Source: Pleomorphomonas diazotrophica
Lineage (GTDB): Bacteria > Pseudomonadota > Alphaproteobacteria > Rhizobiales > Pleomorphomonadaceae
Direction of reading: 5' to 3'
Assembly (NCBI RefSeq): GCF_002844595.1
Contig: NZ_PJNW01000002.1
Location: 930,001-994,000, forward strand
Length of the DNA stretch: 64,000 nucleotides
This document shows, in pieces, positions 34,291-41,525 of the stretch. Position 1 is the first letter of the stretch. The number at the start of each line of letters is the position of its first letter. A program made the position numbers and the translations under genes. The notes beneath the pieces were generated by a model. It did no database searches, had not been told where the DNA came from, and saw nothing but the letters and a program-made list of their open reading frames with translations.

Positions 34291-34884
34291 TCAGTCCTGC
34301 GAGGTCGCGCCGTAGACGCCGCCTTCGGCCTGCCAAGCGGATATGGCCTTGTTGGGCGCGAGCAGTTGCACCACGTTGAGCGTCAGGTTGTCCCGGATCA
34401 TCAGGCCCGTGAACAGTTCGGCGGCGAGCGCAAGCGCGATGCTGGCCCGGACTGGCAGGCGGGCGGCGATCCAGAATCCGGCCAGCATGGCCAGGGTGTC
34501 CGACAACGAGTTCAGGATGCTGTCGCCGGAGTAGCCCTGTGCCAGCGCCTGCTCGCGATAGCGGGCGATCACCGGCGGCGAATTCTCGATGAGCTCCCAG
34601 GCCACCTCAATGCCAAGCGCCAGCGCCAGGGCGAAGAGCGGCGACGTCCATCGCCGGAACAGCAGACGGCCGAGAGCAAAGAACAGTATGCCGTGGATGA
34701 CATGCGAAGGGGTATACCAATCGGTGATCTGCTGGGAGTTTTCGGGGCCGAGAACCGTACCGGCCCATAGGCGCACCGTGCCGCAGGCGCAGATCGACGG
34801 CTGTCCCATGGCATAGAGAACCGCAGCCTGGACAATGAGGGCGGCTGCAATGATCATAACAACGACTCTTGTGGTCTGCACCAT
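34291..34884 (-). CDS. UPF0314/DUF2585 membrane protein
   Basis: 197-residue inner-membrane protein with about five spans. It has the conserved segments CACGTVRLWAGTVLGPENSQQITDWYTPSHVIHG and WELIENSPPVIARYR, diagnostic of UPF0314, a family largely limited to Rhizobiales and relatives. The histidine and acidic residues on the membrane face are conserved, but the function is unknown. GGAG precedes ATG 34884. It converges on the nucleotidase gene. Confidence 0.88.
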   Translation of the reverse strand: MVQTTRVVVMIIAAALIVQAAVLYAMGQPSICACGTVRLWAGTVLGPENSQQITDWYTPSHVIHGILFFALGRLLFRRWTSPLFALALALGIEVAWELIENSPPVIARYREQALAQGYSGDSILNSLSDTLAMLAGFWIAARLPVRASIALALAAELFTGLMIRDNLTLNVVQLLAPNKAISAWQAEGGVYGATSQD

Positions 34885-35013
34885 GAAGGTCTCCAAATCC
34901 CGCCCGGTACGCCGGTCGCGAACAAAGCGAAAAGCTCCGCCACTCTTGCTTGCATATCTCAAAAAAACTCAATAATCTATTGAAATAACGTCACTTTACT
35001 GGCAAGCAGCATC

Positions 35014-35538
35014 ATGGTCGATGAAGAGGTTGTCATTCGTCCGATGTCGGTTGACGATGCCGCCGACTTCAACCACGTGGTCGGTGTCGTGGCGCGCGAG
35101 CGACGCTATCTGCGCTTCATCGACGCGCCGTCGATGGAAGGTACGGTGGAGTTCCTGCAACAAAGCATCGGCGCCGGCAATCCGCATCTGGCCGCCGTTG
35201 TCGGCGGCAGCCTTGTCGGCTGGTGCGACGTCTGCCGCCATTCGTTCGAGATCGAGGCGCATGTCGGCAGGCTGGGCATCGGGCTGCTGCCGGAGTGGCG
35301 CGGTAAAGGCCTTGGCAAAACTCTGCTCGACGTGACCATTGCCGCCGCCGAGCGATTGGATTTCCGTCGGATCGAGCTCACAGCGTTTTCAGACAATGTT
35401 CGGGCAATCGCGCTCTACGAGACTCGCGGCTTTGTTCGCGAGGGCGTGATGCGCGCCGCAGCGCTCTTCGGGGACGAGTATCGCGATGTGGTGCAGATGG
35501 CGCGGCTGGCGCCGGACCTCCAAAACCGGCACCGATAG
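35014..35538 (+). CDS. GNAT-family N-acetyltransferase
   Basis: 174-residue acyl-CoA-dependent acetyltransferase. The acetyl-CoA motif A is LGIGLLPEWRGKGLGKTLLDV and the following motif is AIALYETRGFVREGVMR. The substrate cannot be predicted; the RIERR-like segment and motif spacing match Rim/phosphinothricin-type members loosely. ATG 35014. It converges on the SDR gene, with a 127-base gap containing a CATAAT-N4-ATTATG inverted repeat at 35596-35611. Confidence 0.88.
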   Translation: MVDEEVVIRPMSVDDAADFNHVVGVVARERRYLRFIDAPSMEGTVEFLQQSIGAGNPHLAAVVGGSLVGWCDVCRHSFEIEAHVGRLGIGLLPEWRGKGLGKTLLDVTIAAAERLDFRRIELTAFSDNVRAIALYETRGFVREGVMRAAALFGDEYRDVVQMARLAPDLQNRHR

Positions 35539-35665
35539 GCGGCATCGGAGGCCATCCGACTGCACAAGTGCCGATTTCCGGGCATCATTAGGTTCCATAA
35601 TATCTATTATGCGAATCTCGGATCATGGTCTCATAGTGTGAGCCAAGCTCTCCCCGTCCCGAGCA

Positions 35666-36496
35666 TCAGCCTTGCTTGAAGTCCGCCAGCGTGAGCGGCA
35701 CCGGCCGGTAGCCGTCGACGTCGGCTATGCCATACTCCCGAGCCAGCTCCGCGGCGACCAGTACCCGACCGGATTTCGACATCAACACCGGGTCTCGCCA
35801 CAGTCCGGCAATGACATGGCCGATGAACTGCGGCGACTCCGAGTTTGACATGTCGAAATACTCGGCGTTCGCCAGCACGGCTTCGGTCCGAACCAACCCC
35901 GGATAGAGCGCGACGGCTGCAACGTTGTGGCTGCGCAGGTCGTATGCGAAGTCCGTTGCCATCTTGTCGGCGGCCGCCTTGGCGATTCCGTAAATGGCAT
36001 TGCTATTGTAAGCCTGTGCAGCCCAGAACGAGATGTTGACGATCAGGCCGCGCCGCGCCGAGACCATCATCGGTGCCACCGCGCGCGACATCATGAAGGC
36101 CGCCCTCACCGCAGTGCCGATCATGGCGTCCCACCGCCATACCGGCTGCTCCCAGAAAGCCCTGGGCCAGGTGAACTCGCCGTTCTCCTCCATGTTTTCG
36201 TAGCCGGGCCAGGCGTTGTTCACCAGAATGTCCAACCGGTTGCCGGCCCGGATCTCGTCAGCGACGCGCTCCGTATCGGCATCCTTGCCGTGATCGCAAC
36301 GATGGATAAAAAGTCTCCCCGGCAGGTTCGCGGCTTCACGCTGAAGCCCCGCCAGCGAGCCAGGGCGCCTTTCGTCCGCTTCGTTCAGCGTCCTGCCGGT
36401 CACGTGGACCGTGGCACCCTCGGACAGCAGAGCGAGCGCAATCCCGCGGCCGACACCACGGCTTCCGCCGGTTACCAACGCGACGATGTCTTTCAT
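35666..36496 (-). CDS. Short-chain dehydrogenase/reductase
   Basis: 276-residue SDR with cofactor motif TGGSRGVGRGIAL, the NNAWPG (NNAG-type) motif and catalytic Ser/Tyr/Lys in NISFWAAQ and YGIAKAAAD. Its long middle segment resembles DHRS1-like SDRs. The cofactor (NAD or NADP) and substrate are uncertain; the Arg after the glycine motif favours NADP. It lies 48 bases after the NmrA gene on the same strand, so co-expression is likely. Confidence 0.9.
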   Translation of the reverse strand: MKDIVALVTGGSRGVGRGIALALLSEGATVHVTGRTLNEADERRPGSLAGLQREAANLPGRLFIHRCDHGKDADTERVADEIRAGNRLDILVNNAWPGYENMEENGEFTWPRAFWEQPVWRWDAMIGTAVRAAFMMSRAVAPMMVSARRGLIVNISFWAAQAYNSNAIYGIAKAAADKMATDFAYDLRSHNVAAVALYPGLVRTEAVLANAEYFDMSNSESPQFIGHVIAGLWRDPVLMSKSGRVLVAAELAREYGIADVDGYRPVPLTLADFKQG

Positions 36497-36543
36497 GCTG
36501 ACGCCCCCTGTATTCCCTCGCCCTTATTCACGGCGTCTGCCGA

Positions 36544-37449
36544 TCATATCGGAACCGGCGAGCGAGCCGCTTGATAGGGAAGCCACACCGTTTCCACCCA
36601 CCGGTCAAGGGAGGTGGGATTGGGCAGCAGGCGATCGAGCAACGGACGATCGACCGTGAAGTTCACGTCGTGGAGAACGCGAAAAACGCCGGTGAGCTCG
36701 CGGGCAAAAACCGGATCGGAAATGAATCCGTCGATCATCGCCTGCACTTCCTCTGCCGACATCTTGCGATAGGTCACCGGGCGACCAAGTGCCCGCGAAA
36801 AGGCGGCGGCCATCTCGACGCCGGTGCTGAAACCGCTGACAAGATTGAGCCTGACGCCGGCATAAGTGCCCTGCTCCCGGAACGCGCGCGCGACGAACTG
36901 CCCGATGTCCTGCATGCACACCCAACCATGGGGCTGCTCCGGCTCGGTTACGAAGCGGAACTCGCCACGCCCGATATCGACGAAACCGTCGAGAAAACCT
37001 TCCATGAACCAGGCGCCGCGCAGGATCGACGCGGACGGGAAATAGCGACGGGTCAGTGCCTCGATGCAGCACTTGGTTTCGATGTGCGGTAGTCCCTGAC
37101 CGGACTCCAGCGCGGCGCTTGAGTAAACGAGATGCGATATCCCGGCGTATCTCGCGGCCTCAAGGACATTGAGCGCCTGCTCGAACTCGCGCACATACCC
37201 CGTTTCCCAGAAGTTCTGCATCGAGAAGACACCGAAGGCGCCGCGAAAGATCTCGGCAAGCTCCACGCCATCGTCCATGTTGCCCCGCACCACCTCGGTC
37301 CCCTCGGCCAGCAGTTGGCGTGCCGCCTCGGCATCGGGGTTGCGAACCAGGGCGATCACCTGGAATCCATCGGTGAGCAGACGACGACATACCGCCCGCC
37401 CCTGCCTGCCGGTTGCGCCCGTGACGACGATCGTATTGCGGTTGGTCAT
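36544..37449 (-). CDS. NmrA-like NAD(P)-binding protein
   Basis: 301-residue atypical SDR of the NmrA/HSCARG type: dinucleotide-binding motif VVTGATGRQGRAV at residues 8-20, RGNMDD, and no classic YxxxK catalytic pair. Members act as redox sensors or reductases. GGAGAG precedes ATG 37449. It is divergent from an HxlR-family regulator, an arrangement common for quinone- or electrophile-responsive pairs. The SDR follows, so the two may be induced together. Confidence 0.88.
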   Translation of the reverse strand: MTNRNTIVVTGATGRQGRAVCRRLLTDGFQVIALVRNPDAEAARQLLAEGTEVVRGNMDDGVELAEIFRGAFGVFSMQNFWETGYVREFEQALNVLEAARYAGISHLVYSSAALESGQGLPHIETKCCIEALTRRYFPSASILRGAWFMEGFLDGFVDIGRGEFRFVTEPEQPHGWVCMQDIGQFVARAFREQGTYAGVRLNLVSGFSTGVEMAAAFSRALGRPVTYRKMSAEEVQAMIDGFISDPVFARELTGVFRVLHDVNFTVDRPLLDRLLPNPTSLDRWVETVWLPYQAARSPVPI

Positions 37450-37522
37450 GTGCCTCTCCTAAGCTCCCGCCGGCGATGATAGGGAGGCGACCGAGGCAAA
37501 CAAGCACGGTTTTTTGGAGAGC

Positions 37523-37538
37523 TACTTTCCTTTCAGTA
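37523..37538. promoter_or_regulatory. Candidate HxlR operator TACT-N8-AGTA
   Basis: Inverted TACT...AGTA in the shared NmrA/HxlR promoter, followed by GTAACTTAC at 37536-37544. HxlR-type regulators such as YodB are known to bind TACT-N7-AGTA-like palindromes, so this site probably mediates autoregulation and control of the NmrA gene. It lies 18 bases before the HxlR start. Confidence 0.45.
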
Positions 37539-37555
37539 ACTTACAGGAGATTGGC

Positions 37556-37966
37556 ATGAGGCGACGCGTCGAATGCCCCTACGAGGCGACATACGACCTG
37601 ATAAAGGGCAAGTGGACGATCTGCATCCTGAACCAGCTTGCGGTGGAGTCCCGCGGGTTCAACGAGTTCCTGAGGCTGAACCCCGATCTCAGCCCGAAGG
37701 TTCTCACGCAGAAGCTCAAGGCACTCGAGGAAGGCGGAATCGTACGGCGCCAGATTCACAGCACCAGCCCGCCGTCCAGCGAGTATAGCCTGACGGCTTT
37801 GGGCAACGACTTGATGCCGTTGATGGGGGCCATGGAGAGCTGGGGCCGCCGGTATCTGGCCCAAACAGAGGAGCTTGCACAGGAAACCGACACAAGCGGA
37901 CTTGCCAATGGCAAGGGTGCCCCGCCCCTCCGCCCTCTTCCGGCGAACATGGGCGAGGTTTCGTAA
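37556..37966 (+). CDS. HxlR-family winged-helix regulator
   Basis: 136 residues. The HxlR core is GKWTICILNQLAVESRGFNEFLRLNPDLSPKVLTQKLKALEEGGIVRR, and a Cys near the N terminus (VECPYEAT) matches the redox- or electrophile-sensing cysteine of many members. ATG 37556 is favoured by AGGAGA 6 bases upstream; TTG 37514 would add residues without support. It probably controls the divergent NmrA and SDR genes. The tail after residue 110 is low complexity. Confidence 0.88.
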   Translation: MRRRVECPYEATYDLIKGKWTICILNQLAVESRGFNEFLRLNPDLSPKVLTQKLKALEEGGIVRRQIHSTSPPSSEYSLTALGNDLMPLMGAMESWGRRYLAQTEELAQETDTSGLANGKGAPPLRPLPANMGEVS

Positions 37967-37985
37967 GGTGCGGTGATCCGGGCCG

Positions 37986-38798
37986 TCAAGCCAACATGAA
38001 CGAGCGCATGGAGATCGAGCCGAGGTCGATACCCTCGTTGAAGAAACTGAGCTCATCGGCCTTGTCGGCAACAGCCAGCGGATAGAGAGCCGGGAAGAAA
38101 TGCTCGAAAGTCGGATGCGATAGCTGGGCGATGCGGCCAAGCTTCGGCGCGTCGACGACAGCTCGATAATCTCCCTTGGCTATCGCCTCGGCCATGCGGG
38201 TGTCGAAGGCCTCGGCCCAATCATAGGCCGGTCCACCACCCCAGGCGACGGCCCGGAGATTGTGGACGAGGTTGCCCGATCCGATGATCATCACCCCGCG
38301 CTCGCGCAAGGCCTTCAGCTCCTCGGCCAAGGCGAAGTGCTCCTCGGGCGAACGGCCGAGATCGACAGACAACTGAAACACCGGAATGTCGGCTTTCGGG
38401 AACATCTGGATCAGCACTGACCAAGCGCCGTGGTCAAGGCCCCAGCGCTCGTCGGGCTCGATATGATGGTTCTTCACGAGGTCGATGGTAGCCTCGGCAT
38501 AGCCAGGTGCCCCCGGCGCCGGGTAGCGCTGAGCGAACAGTTCGTCGGGGAAGCCGCCGAAGTCGTGAATGGTGACGGGATGATCCTTCACATGCACCAT
38601 CGTGACGCCGCGCGTCATCCAATGTGCGGACACGACAAGGATCGCCTTGGGCACCGGCAGGCGGGCGCCAAGTTCGCGCCAGCCGCGGCTGTAGGGTGTG
38701 TCCTCGATGGCGTTCATCGGGCTGCCATGACCAACGAACAGCGTCGGCATGCGGGGCGTCCTGGGAAGATCGGCGAAGTGGCGACCGAGACTGGCCAT
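37986..38798 (-). CDS. DODA-type extradiol dioxygenase
   Basis: 270-residue class III (LigB) metal-dependent dioxygenase of the 4,5-DOPA type (YgiD-like). Metal-site histidines are His24 in FVGHGSP and His59 in VVSAHW, with a third near LSHPTFEHF; DHGAWSVL and GSGNLVHNLR are family signatures. It opens catechol rings; the natural substrate is unknown. ATG 38798 is used; the frame upstream to 38888 is not supported. It is convergent with the HxlR gene, 19 bases apart. Confidence 0.88.
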   Translation of the reverse strand: MASLGRHFADLPRTPRMPTLFVGHGSPMNAIEDTPYSRGWRELGARLPVPKAILVVSAHWMTRGVTMVHVKDHPVTIHDFGGFPDELFAQRYPAPGAPGYAEATIDLVKNHHIEPDERWGLDHGAWSVLIQMFPKADIPVFQLSVDLGRSPEEHFALAEELKALRERGVMIIGSGNLVHNLRAVAWGGGPAYDWAEAFDTRMAEAIAKGDYRAVVDAPKLGRIAQLSHPTFEHFFPALYPLAVADKADELSFFNEGIDLGSISMRSFMLA

Positions 38799-39000
38799 GA
38801 TCGAGCTATCCTTTCGGAGCTTTCCGCCGCGTCGTGGAACGCGGCGAGAAGGCTCTTGTCGGCCGCAAGGGGCCGACCTTGATAGCAAGGAATCTAGAAG
38901 GCGCTCATTCGCGATACAAGCCGGTCGTCAGTGACCATATTGTTCCCTCACGCTGAACAACAGATCTGCCCTTCCCTCTAGACTCGCCGATCTGGCGATT

Positions 39001-39438
39001 TCACTCGCCGGTCCAGCGATCCCACCGCCGATCCATCCGGCGTTCAACCCGATAACCGATCCGTGCGTCGCGGCGAGCCTCGGCGCGCGGCGGCAACCCC
39101 GGACCAACGCCATAATAAGGCTGACCGACGTAATAGGCGTTGTGGTAGACGACCGGATCATAAACGATCACCGGATAGGCGGCGACCGGTCCCAGATAGG
39201 CAGCGGCCAACCAGCCTCGATAGCCGGCCCACCCGATGTCGCACCACCCCCGACCAGCCGTACAACCGAAGACGCTGACGGCCTGCCGGGCCGGAATGGT
39301 GGCAATCACCGGATAACCGGTGGCCGGCCCCGTTCGCAGGTTGAGTGCGGTGGTGGTGACCGACGTCTGAGCGTTGGCGCCCGTGACGAGGAGAAGGCCG
39401 GCCAGGCCGGCCGCGACGGATGTGAGCGCGCGATGCAT
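39001..39438 (-). CDS. Secreted SH3-domain protein
   Basis: 145 residues. A signal peptide (AGLLLVTGANAQ, cleavage near residue 24) is followed by an SH3-type domain: TTALNLRTGPATGYPVIATIPARQAVSVFGCTAGRGWCDIGWAGYRGWLAAAYL. The C-terminal part is Tyr/Pro/Arg rich and ends in a basic segment. AGGAG before ATG 39438. Its promoter carries the same bipartite element as the divergent EF-hand/ECF operon, so it is predicted to belong to that sigma factor's regulon. A cell-wall role is typical of SH3 proteins but not proven. Confidence 0.88.
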   Translation of the reverse strand: MHRALTSVAAGLAGLLLVTGANAQTSVTTTALNLRTGPATGYPVIATIPARQAVSVFGCTAGRGWCDIGWAGYRGWLAAAYLGPVAAYPVIVYDPVVYHNAYYVGQPYYGVGPGLPPRAEARRDARIGYRVERRMDRRWDRWTGE

Positions 39439-39499
39439 GTGTGAACTCCTTTGCTCCAATTGTCCGACCGAACCGGCTCGGCAGCTCGCGGAGACGATG

Positions 39500-39531
39500 C
39501 TGTTACGTCGCCCCTCCCCGTCGACTGACGC
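39500..39531 (-). promoter_or_regulatory. Predicted ECF promoter of the SH3 gene
   Basis: Read on the minus strand: GCGTCAG, 12 bases, then GGCGACGTAACAG and CATCG. The element is identical in sequence and spacing to the one facing the EF-hand operon. The GCGTCAG and CGTAAC parts are 17 bases apart, a normal -35/-10 spacing. It lies 62-93 bases before the ATG. Confidence 0.6.
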
Positions 39532-39573
39532 TGCTGCGGTGTTTTTCTAGTTGGTGCTTTTTTGTCGACCGGC

Positions 39574-39605
39574 GCGTCAGCCGCGGCTCCTTGGCGACGT
39601 AACAG
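39574..39605 (+). promoter_or_regulatory. Predicted ECF promoter of the EF-hand/sigma operon
   Basis: GCGTCAG at 39574-39580, 12 bases, then GGCGACGTAACAG at 39593-39605, followed by GATCG, ending 30 bases before the ATG. It is the mirror copy of the element at 39500-39531. All 20 fixed positions match, which argues for one shared recognition factor, most simply the sigma factor encoded in this operon. Confidence 0.6.
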
Positions 39606-39635
39606 GATCGGTTCCAACCAGAAGGAGCATCAAAG

Positions 39636-40073
39636 ATGCGATCATTGACCAAGCTTCTTGTTGCCGGCACTCTTGTGGTGCTGTCGGTGCCGGCGGTGGC
39701 CGGCGACCGTCTTGCCGATATCGCCTTCACGCGCGTGGACGCCAATGGCGACGGACAGCTCGACGCTGCTGAACTGCGGCAAGCCCGCGCCCAGCGGTTT
39801 GAACGGCTCGACGTCAACGGCGACCGCGTCATCACCATGGCGGAGCAGGCTGCGGCTGGCAGCCGGTTGTTCCGCCAAGCCGAAGCGCTCGAGGGCGCCA
39901 TGGCCATCAGGTTCGAGACCCTCGACACGAACGGCGATGGCCGGTTGACGCAAGACGAGTTTCTGGATGCCTCGAAGGGCACCCTGGCGACCCGGGCCGA
40001 CAAGGATGGAGACGGCAAGATTTCCAAAGCCGAATTCCATGCCGGGATCGAAGCGGCGCGCGCCCTACGCTGA
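39636..40073 (+). CDS. Secreted EF-hand (calmodulin-like) protein
   Basis: 145 residues. A signal peptide (residues 1-22, VPAVAG) precedes four EF-hand loops: DANGDGQLDAAE, DVNGDRVITMAE, DTNGDGRLTQDE and DKDGDGKISKAE, each with Asp at positions 1, 3 and 5 and Glu at 12, so calcium binding is very likely. It would act in the periplasm. AAGGAG precedes ATG 39636. It is the first gene of an operon with an ECF sigma factor, an anti-sigma and a sensor, so it may report calcium or metal stress to that system. Confidence 0.92.
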   Translation: MRSLTKLLVAGTLVVLSVPAVAGDRLADIAFTRVDANGDGQLDAAELRQARAQRFERLDVNGDRVITMAEQAAAGSRLFRQAEALEGAMAIRFETLDTNGDGRLTQDEFLDASKGTLATRADKDGDGKISKAEFHAGIEAARALR

Positions 40074-40097
40074 CGCACCTAAGTGCGAGGAAACCTC

Positions 40098-40658
40098 TTG
40101 GAGCAGTCCGACGAAGGTCTGATGCGGGCCGTGGCGGCCGGAGACGAGCGGGCCTTCCGCCGGCTCGTAGACCGCCATGGCCCAAAACTCAGGTCAATCG
40201 CCGGTCAGTTCCTCGACGCGGGCGAGGCCGACGACGCCGTGCAGGAAGCCTTGATCGGGCTCTGGCGCCACGCCAGCCGCTTCGATCCGACCAAGGCCAC
40301 GCTGTCCACCTGGCTTTATCGCATCGTCGTCAATCGCTGCATCGACATTCGCCGGCGGCGTCTTCGATGGCCGTGGAGCCCCCTTGACGAGGCAGAGGGT
40401 GTGGCGTCAGCCGACATCGCTGCCGACAGGACTCTTTCCGGGGTCGAAACGCTCAGGAATGTGCAGGCGGTCATCGCTGCCCTGCCGCCGCGGCAGCGAA
40501 TGGCGTTGATGCTGGCCACCGTCGGCGACCGATCGGCCGAGGAGATAGCCGCGCTCCTCAACATCTCACGCGCCGCGGCGGAACAGTTGATCGCTCGCGC
40601 TCGAAGAAGCGTCAGGGCTGTAATGAGGGAGCCGGCCGATGGATCGGACCGAGTTTGA
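40098..40658 (+). CDS. ECF-type RNA polymerase sigma factor
   Basis: 186 residues. Sigma region 2 (AFRRLVDRHGPKLRSIAGQFLDAGEADDAVQEALIGLWRHA...STWLYRIVVNRCIDIRRRR) and region 4 (LPPRQRMALMLATVGDRSAEEIAALLNISRAAAEQLIARARR) are both present, joined by a short linker, as in ECF factors. TTG 40098 is favoured by GAGGA 7 bases upstream; GTG 40083 is the alternative. The gene overlaps the next by 20 bases. Gene order with a single-span protein and a CnrX-like sensor resembles the CnrYXH layout. Confidence 0.9.
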   Translation: MEQSDEGLMRAVAAGDERAFRRLVDRHGPKLRSIAGQFLDAGEADDAVQEALIGLWRHASRFDPTKATLSTWLYRIVVNRCIDIRRRRLRWPWSPLDEAEGVASADIAADRTLSGVETLRNVQAVIAALPPRQRMALMLATVGDRSAEEIAALLNISRAAAEQLIARARRSVRAVMREPADGSDRV

Positions 40659-41043
40659 GAACAAGTTGCTGAGTTTCGGCGGTGACCTCGATCGCTGGCC
40701 ATCGCCAGAAGCAGAAGCGGCCGGGCATCTGCTGGCCACCGATCCGGAGAGCCGCGCGCTCCTAACGGAATCGCTGGCTATCGACAATGCCATCCGTGCG
40801 GCCGCGGAAGCGCCCCTCGACGCGGCATTGGTCGGGCGGATCATGACGGCGACACGGGCTCCGACTACCGGCGATGTGTTCAGCGGCTGGAGACGGGCGG
40901 TTCCGGCCGGTGCATTGATCGTCCTGCTCGTCGCCTCGCTCGGGTTCAAATCCGGCTACGACGGCGGCCTCGGGTTTGCCGAAGAGCTCGACCTTGCAGC
41001 CGCCGTGACCGGCGCAGCCTACAGTTTGGACAATCTGCCATGA
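40639..41043 (+). CDS. Putative anti-sigma factor (single-span)
   Basis: 134 residues. The N-terminal 80 residues are cytosolic and helical (FENKLLSFGGDLDRWPSPEAEAAGHLLATDPESRALL), a single span lies at about 86-104 (AVPAGALIVLLVASLGF), and a short periplasmic tail follows. No zinc-binding ZAS motif is seen. The overlap with the sigma gene and the 4-base overlap (ATGA) with the sensor gene suggest stoichiometric expression. The anti-sigma role is inferred from position and topology. Confidence 0.75.
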   Translation: MDRTEFENKLLSFGGDLDRWPSPEAEAAGHLLATDPESRALLTESLAIDNAIRAAAEAPLDAALVGRIMTATRAPTTGDVFSGWRRAVPAGALIVLLVASLGFKSGYDGGLGFAEELDLAAAVTGAAYSLDNLP

Positions 41044-41426
41044 TCACGTCGCGCCATCTTCTTCCGCTGCTCGCCGGGCTGCTTTGCCTGTCGTTGCTCG
41101 GCAACGTCTATGCCGTGAGCCGCCTCGCCGGCGACCGCGTTGGTCGAACCGCCTTCGCCGAGATGTCGACGCGGCAGTTCGACCCGGACTTCGGTCGTCT
41201 GGTTCGCCAGGAACTGCTTGGCCACGCTGGCGAACTAAGAGCCGCCATCACTGACCTGCGCCAGGCGCGCGGGCGCATGTTCGACCTCGCGGCCGCCAAC
41301 CCACCCGACCCCGTCGCGCTGGCTCAAGCCACGGCCGACGTGCGCACCGCCTTCACCAAGGCCCAGGCGATTTTCCATGACAGTGTCGTCGAGGCGGCGC
41401 AGCGAGCCACCGCCTCCAACCGCTAG
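41040..41426 (+). CDS. Periplasmic heavy-metal-sensor-like protein
   Basis: 128 residues. An N-terminal signal anchor (LLPLLAGLLCLSLLGNVYAV) is followed by a four-helix-type periplasmic domain with the pattern RAAITDLRQARGRMFDLAA...DPVALAQATADVRTAFTKAQAIFHDSVVEAA, typical of the CnrX/Spy-like heavy-metal sensor (metal resistor) family. There are few His or Met ligands, so true metal binding is uncertain. It ends the operon and may control release of the anti-sigma; the signal is unknown. Confidence 0.83.
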   Translation: MITSRHLLPLLAGLLCLSLLGNVYAVSRLAGDRVGRTAFAEMSTRQFDPDFGRLVRQELLGHAGELRAAITDLRQARGRMFDLAAANPPDPVALAQATADVRTAFTKAQAIFHDSVVEAAQRATASNR

Positions 41427-41525
41427 AGCATGTCGGCGAGCCCTGGTTCGCCGACATGCTCTAGTTCCTTGTTGGTGCATTGTTTCTGCGGAAAACCGGT
41501 TCCCACGTTTCCGCACGATGCTCTA
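41424..41525. repeat. REP-like intergenic palindromic element
   Basis: Two stacked hairpins. The first has a perfect 16-bp stem (41424-41439 with 41448-41463). The second pairs TGCGGAAA (41487-41494) with TTTCCGCA (41508-41515) around ACCGGTTCCCACG, and its outer arms GCAT (41477-41480) and ATGC (41518-41521) can also pair. Sequences of this kind around GAAAACCGGTTCCCAC recur between genes in many Rhizobiales genomes (from memory). The element separates two convergent genes and contains both stop codons. Confidence 0.65.
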
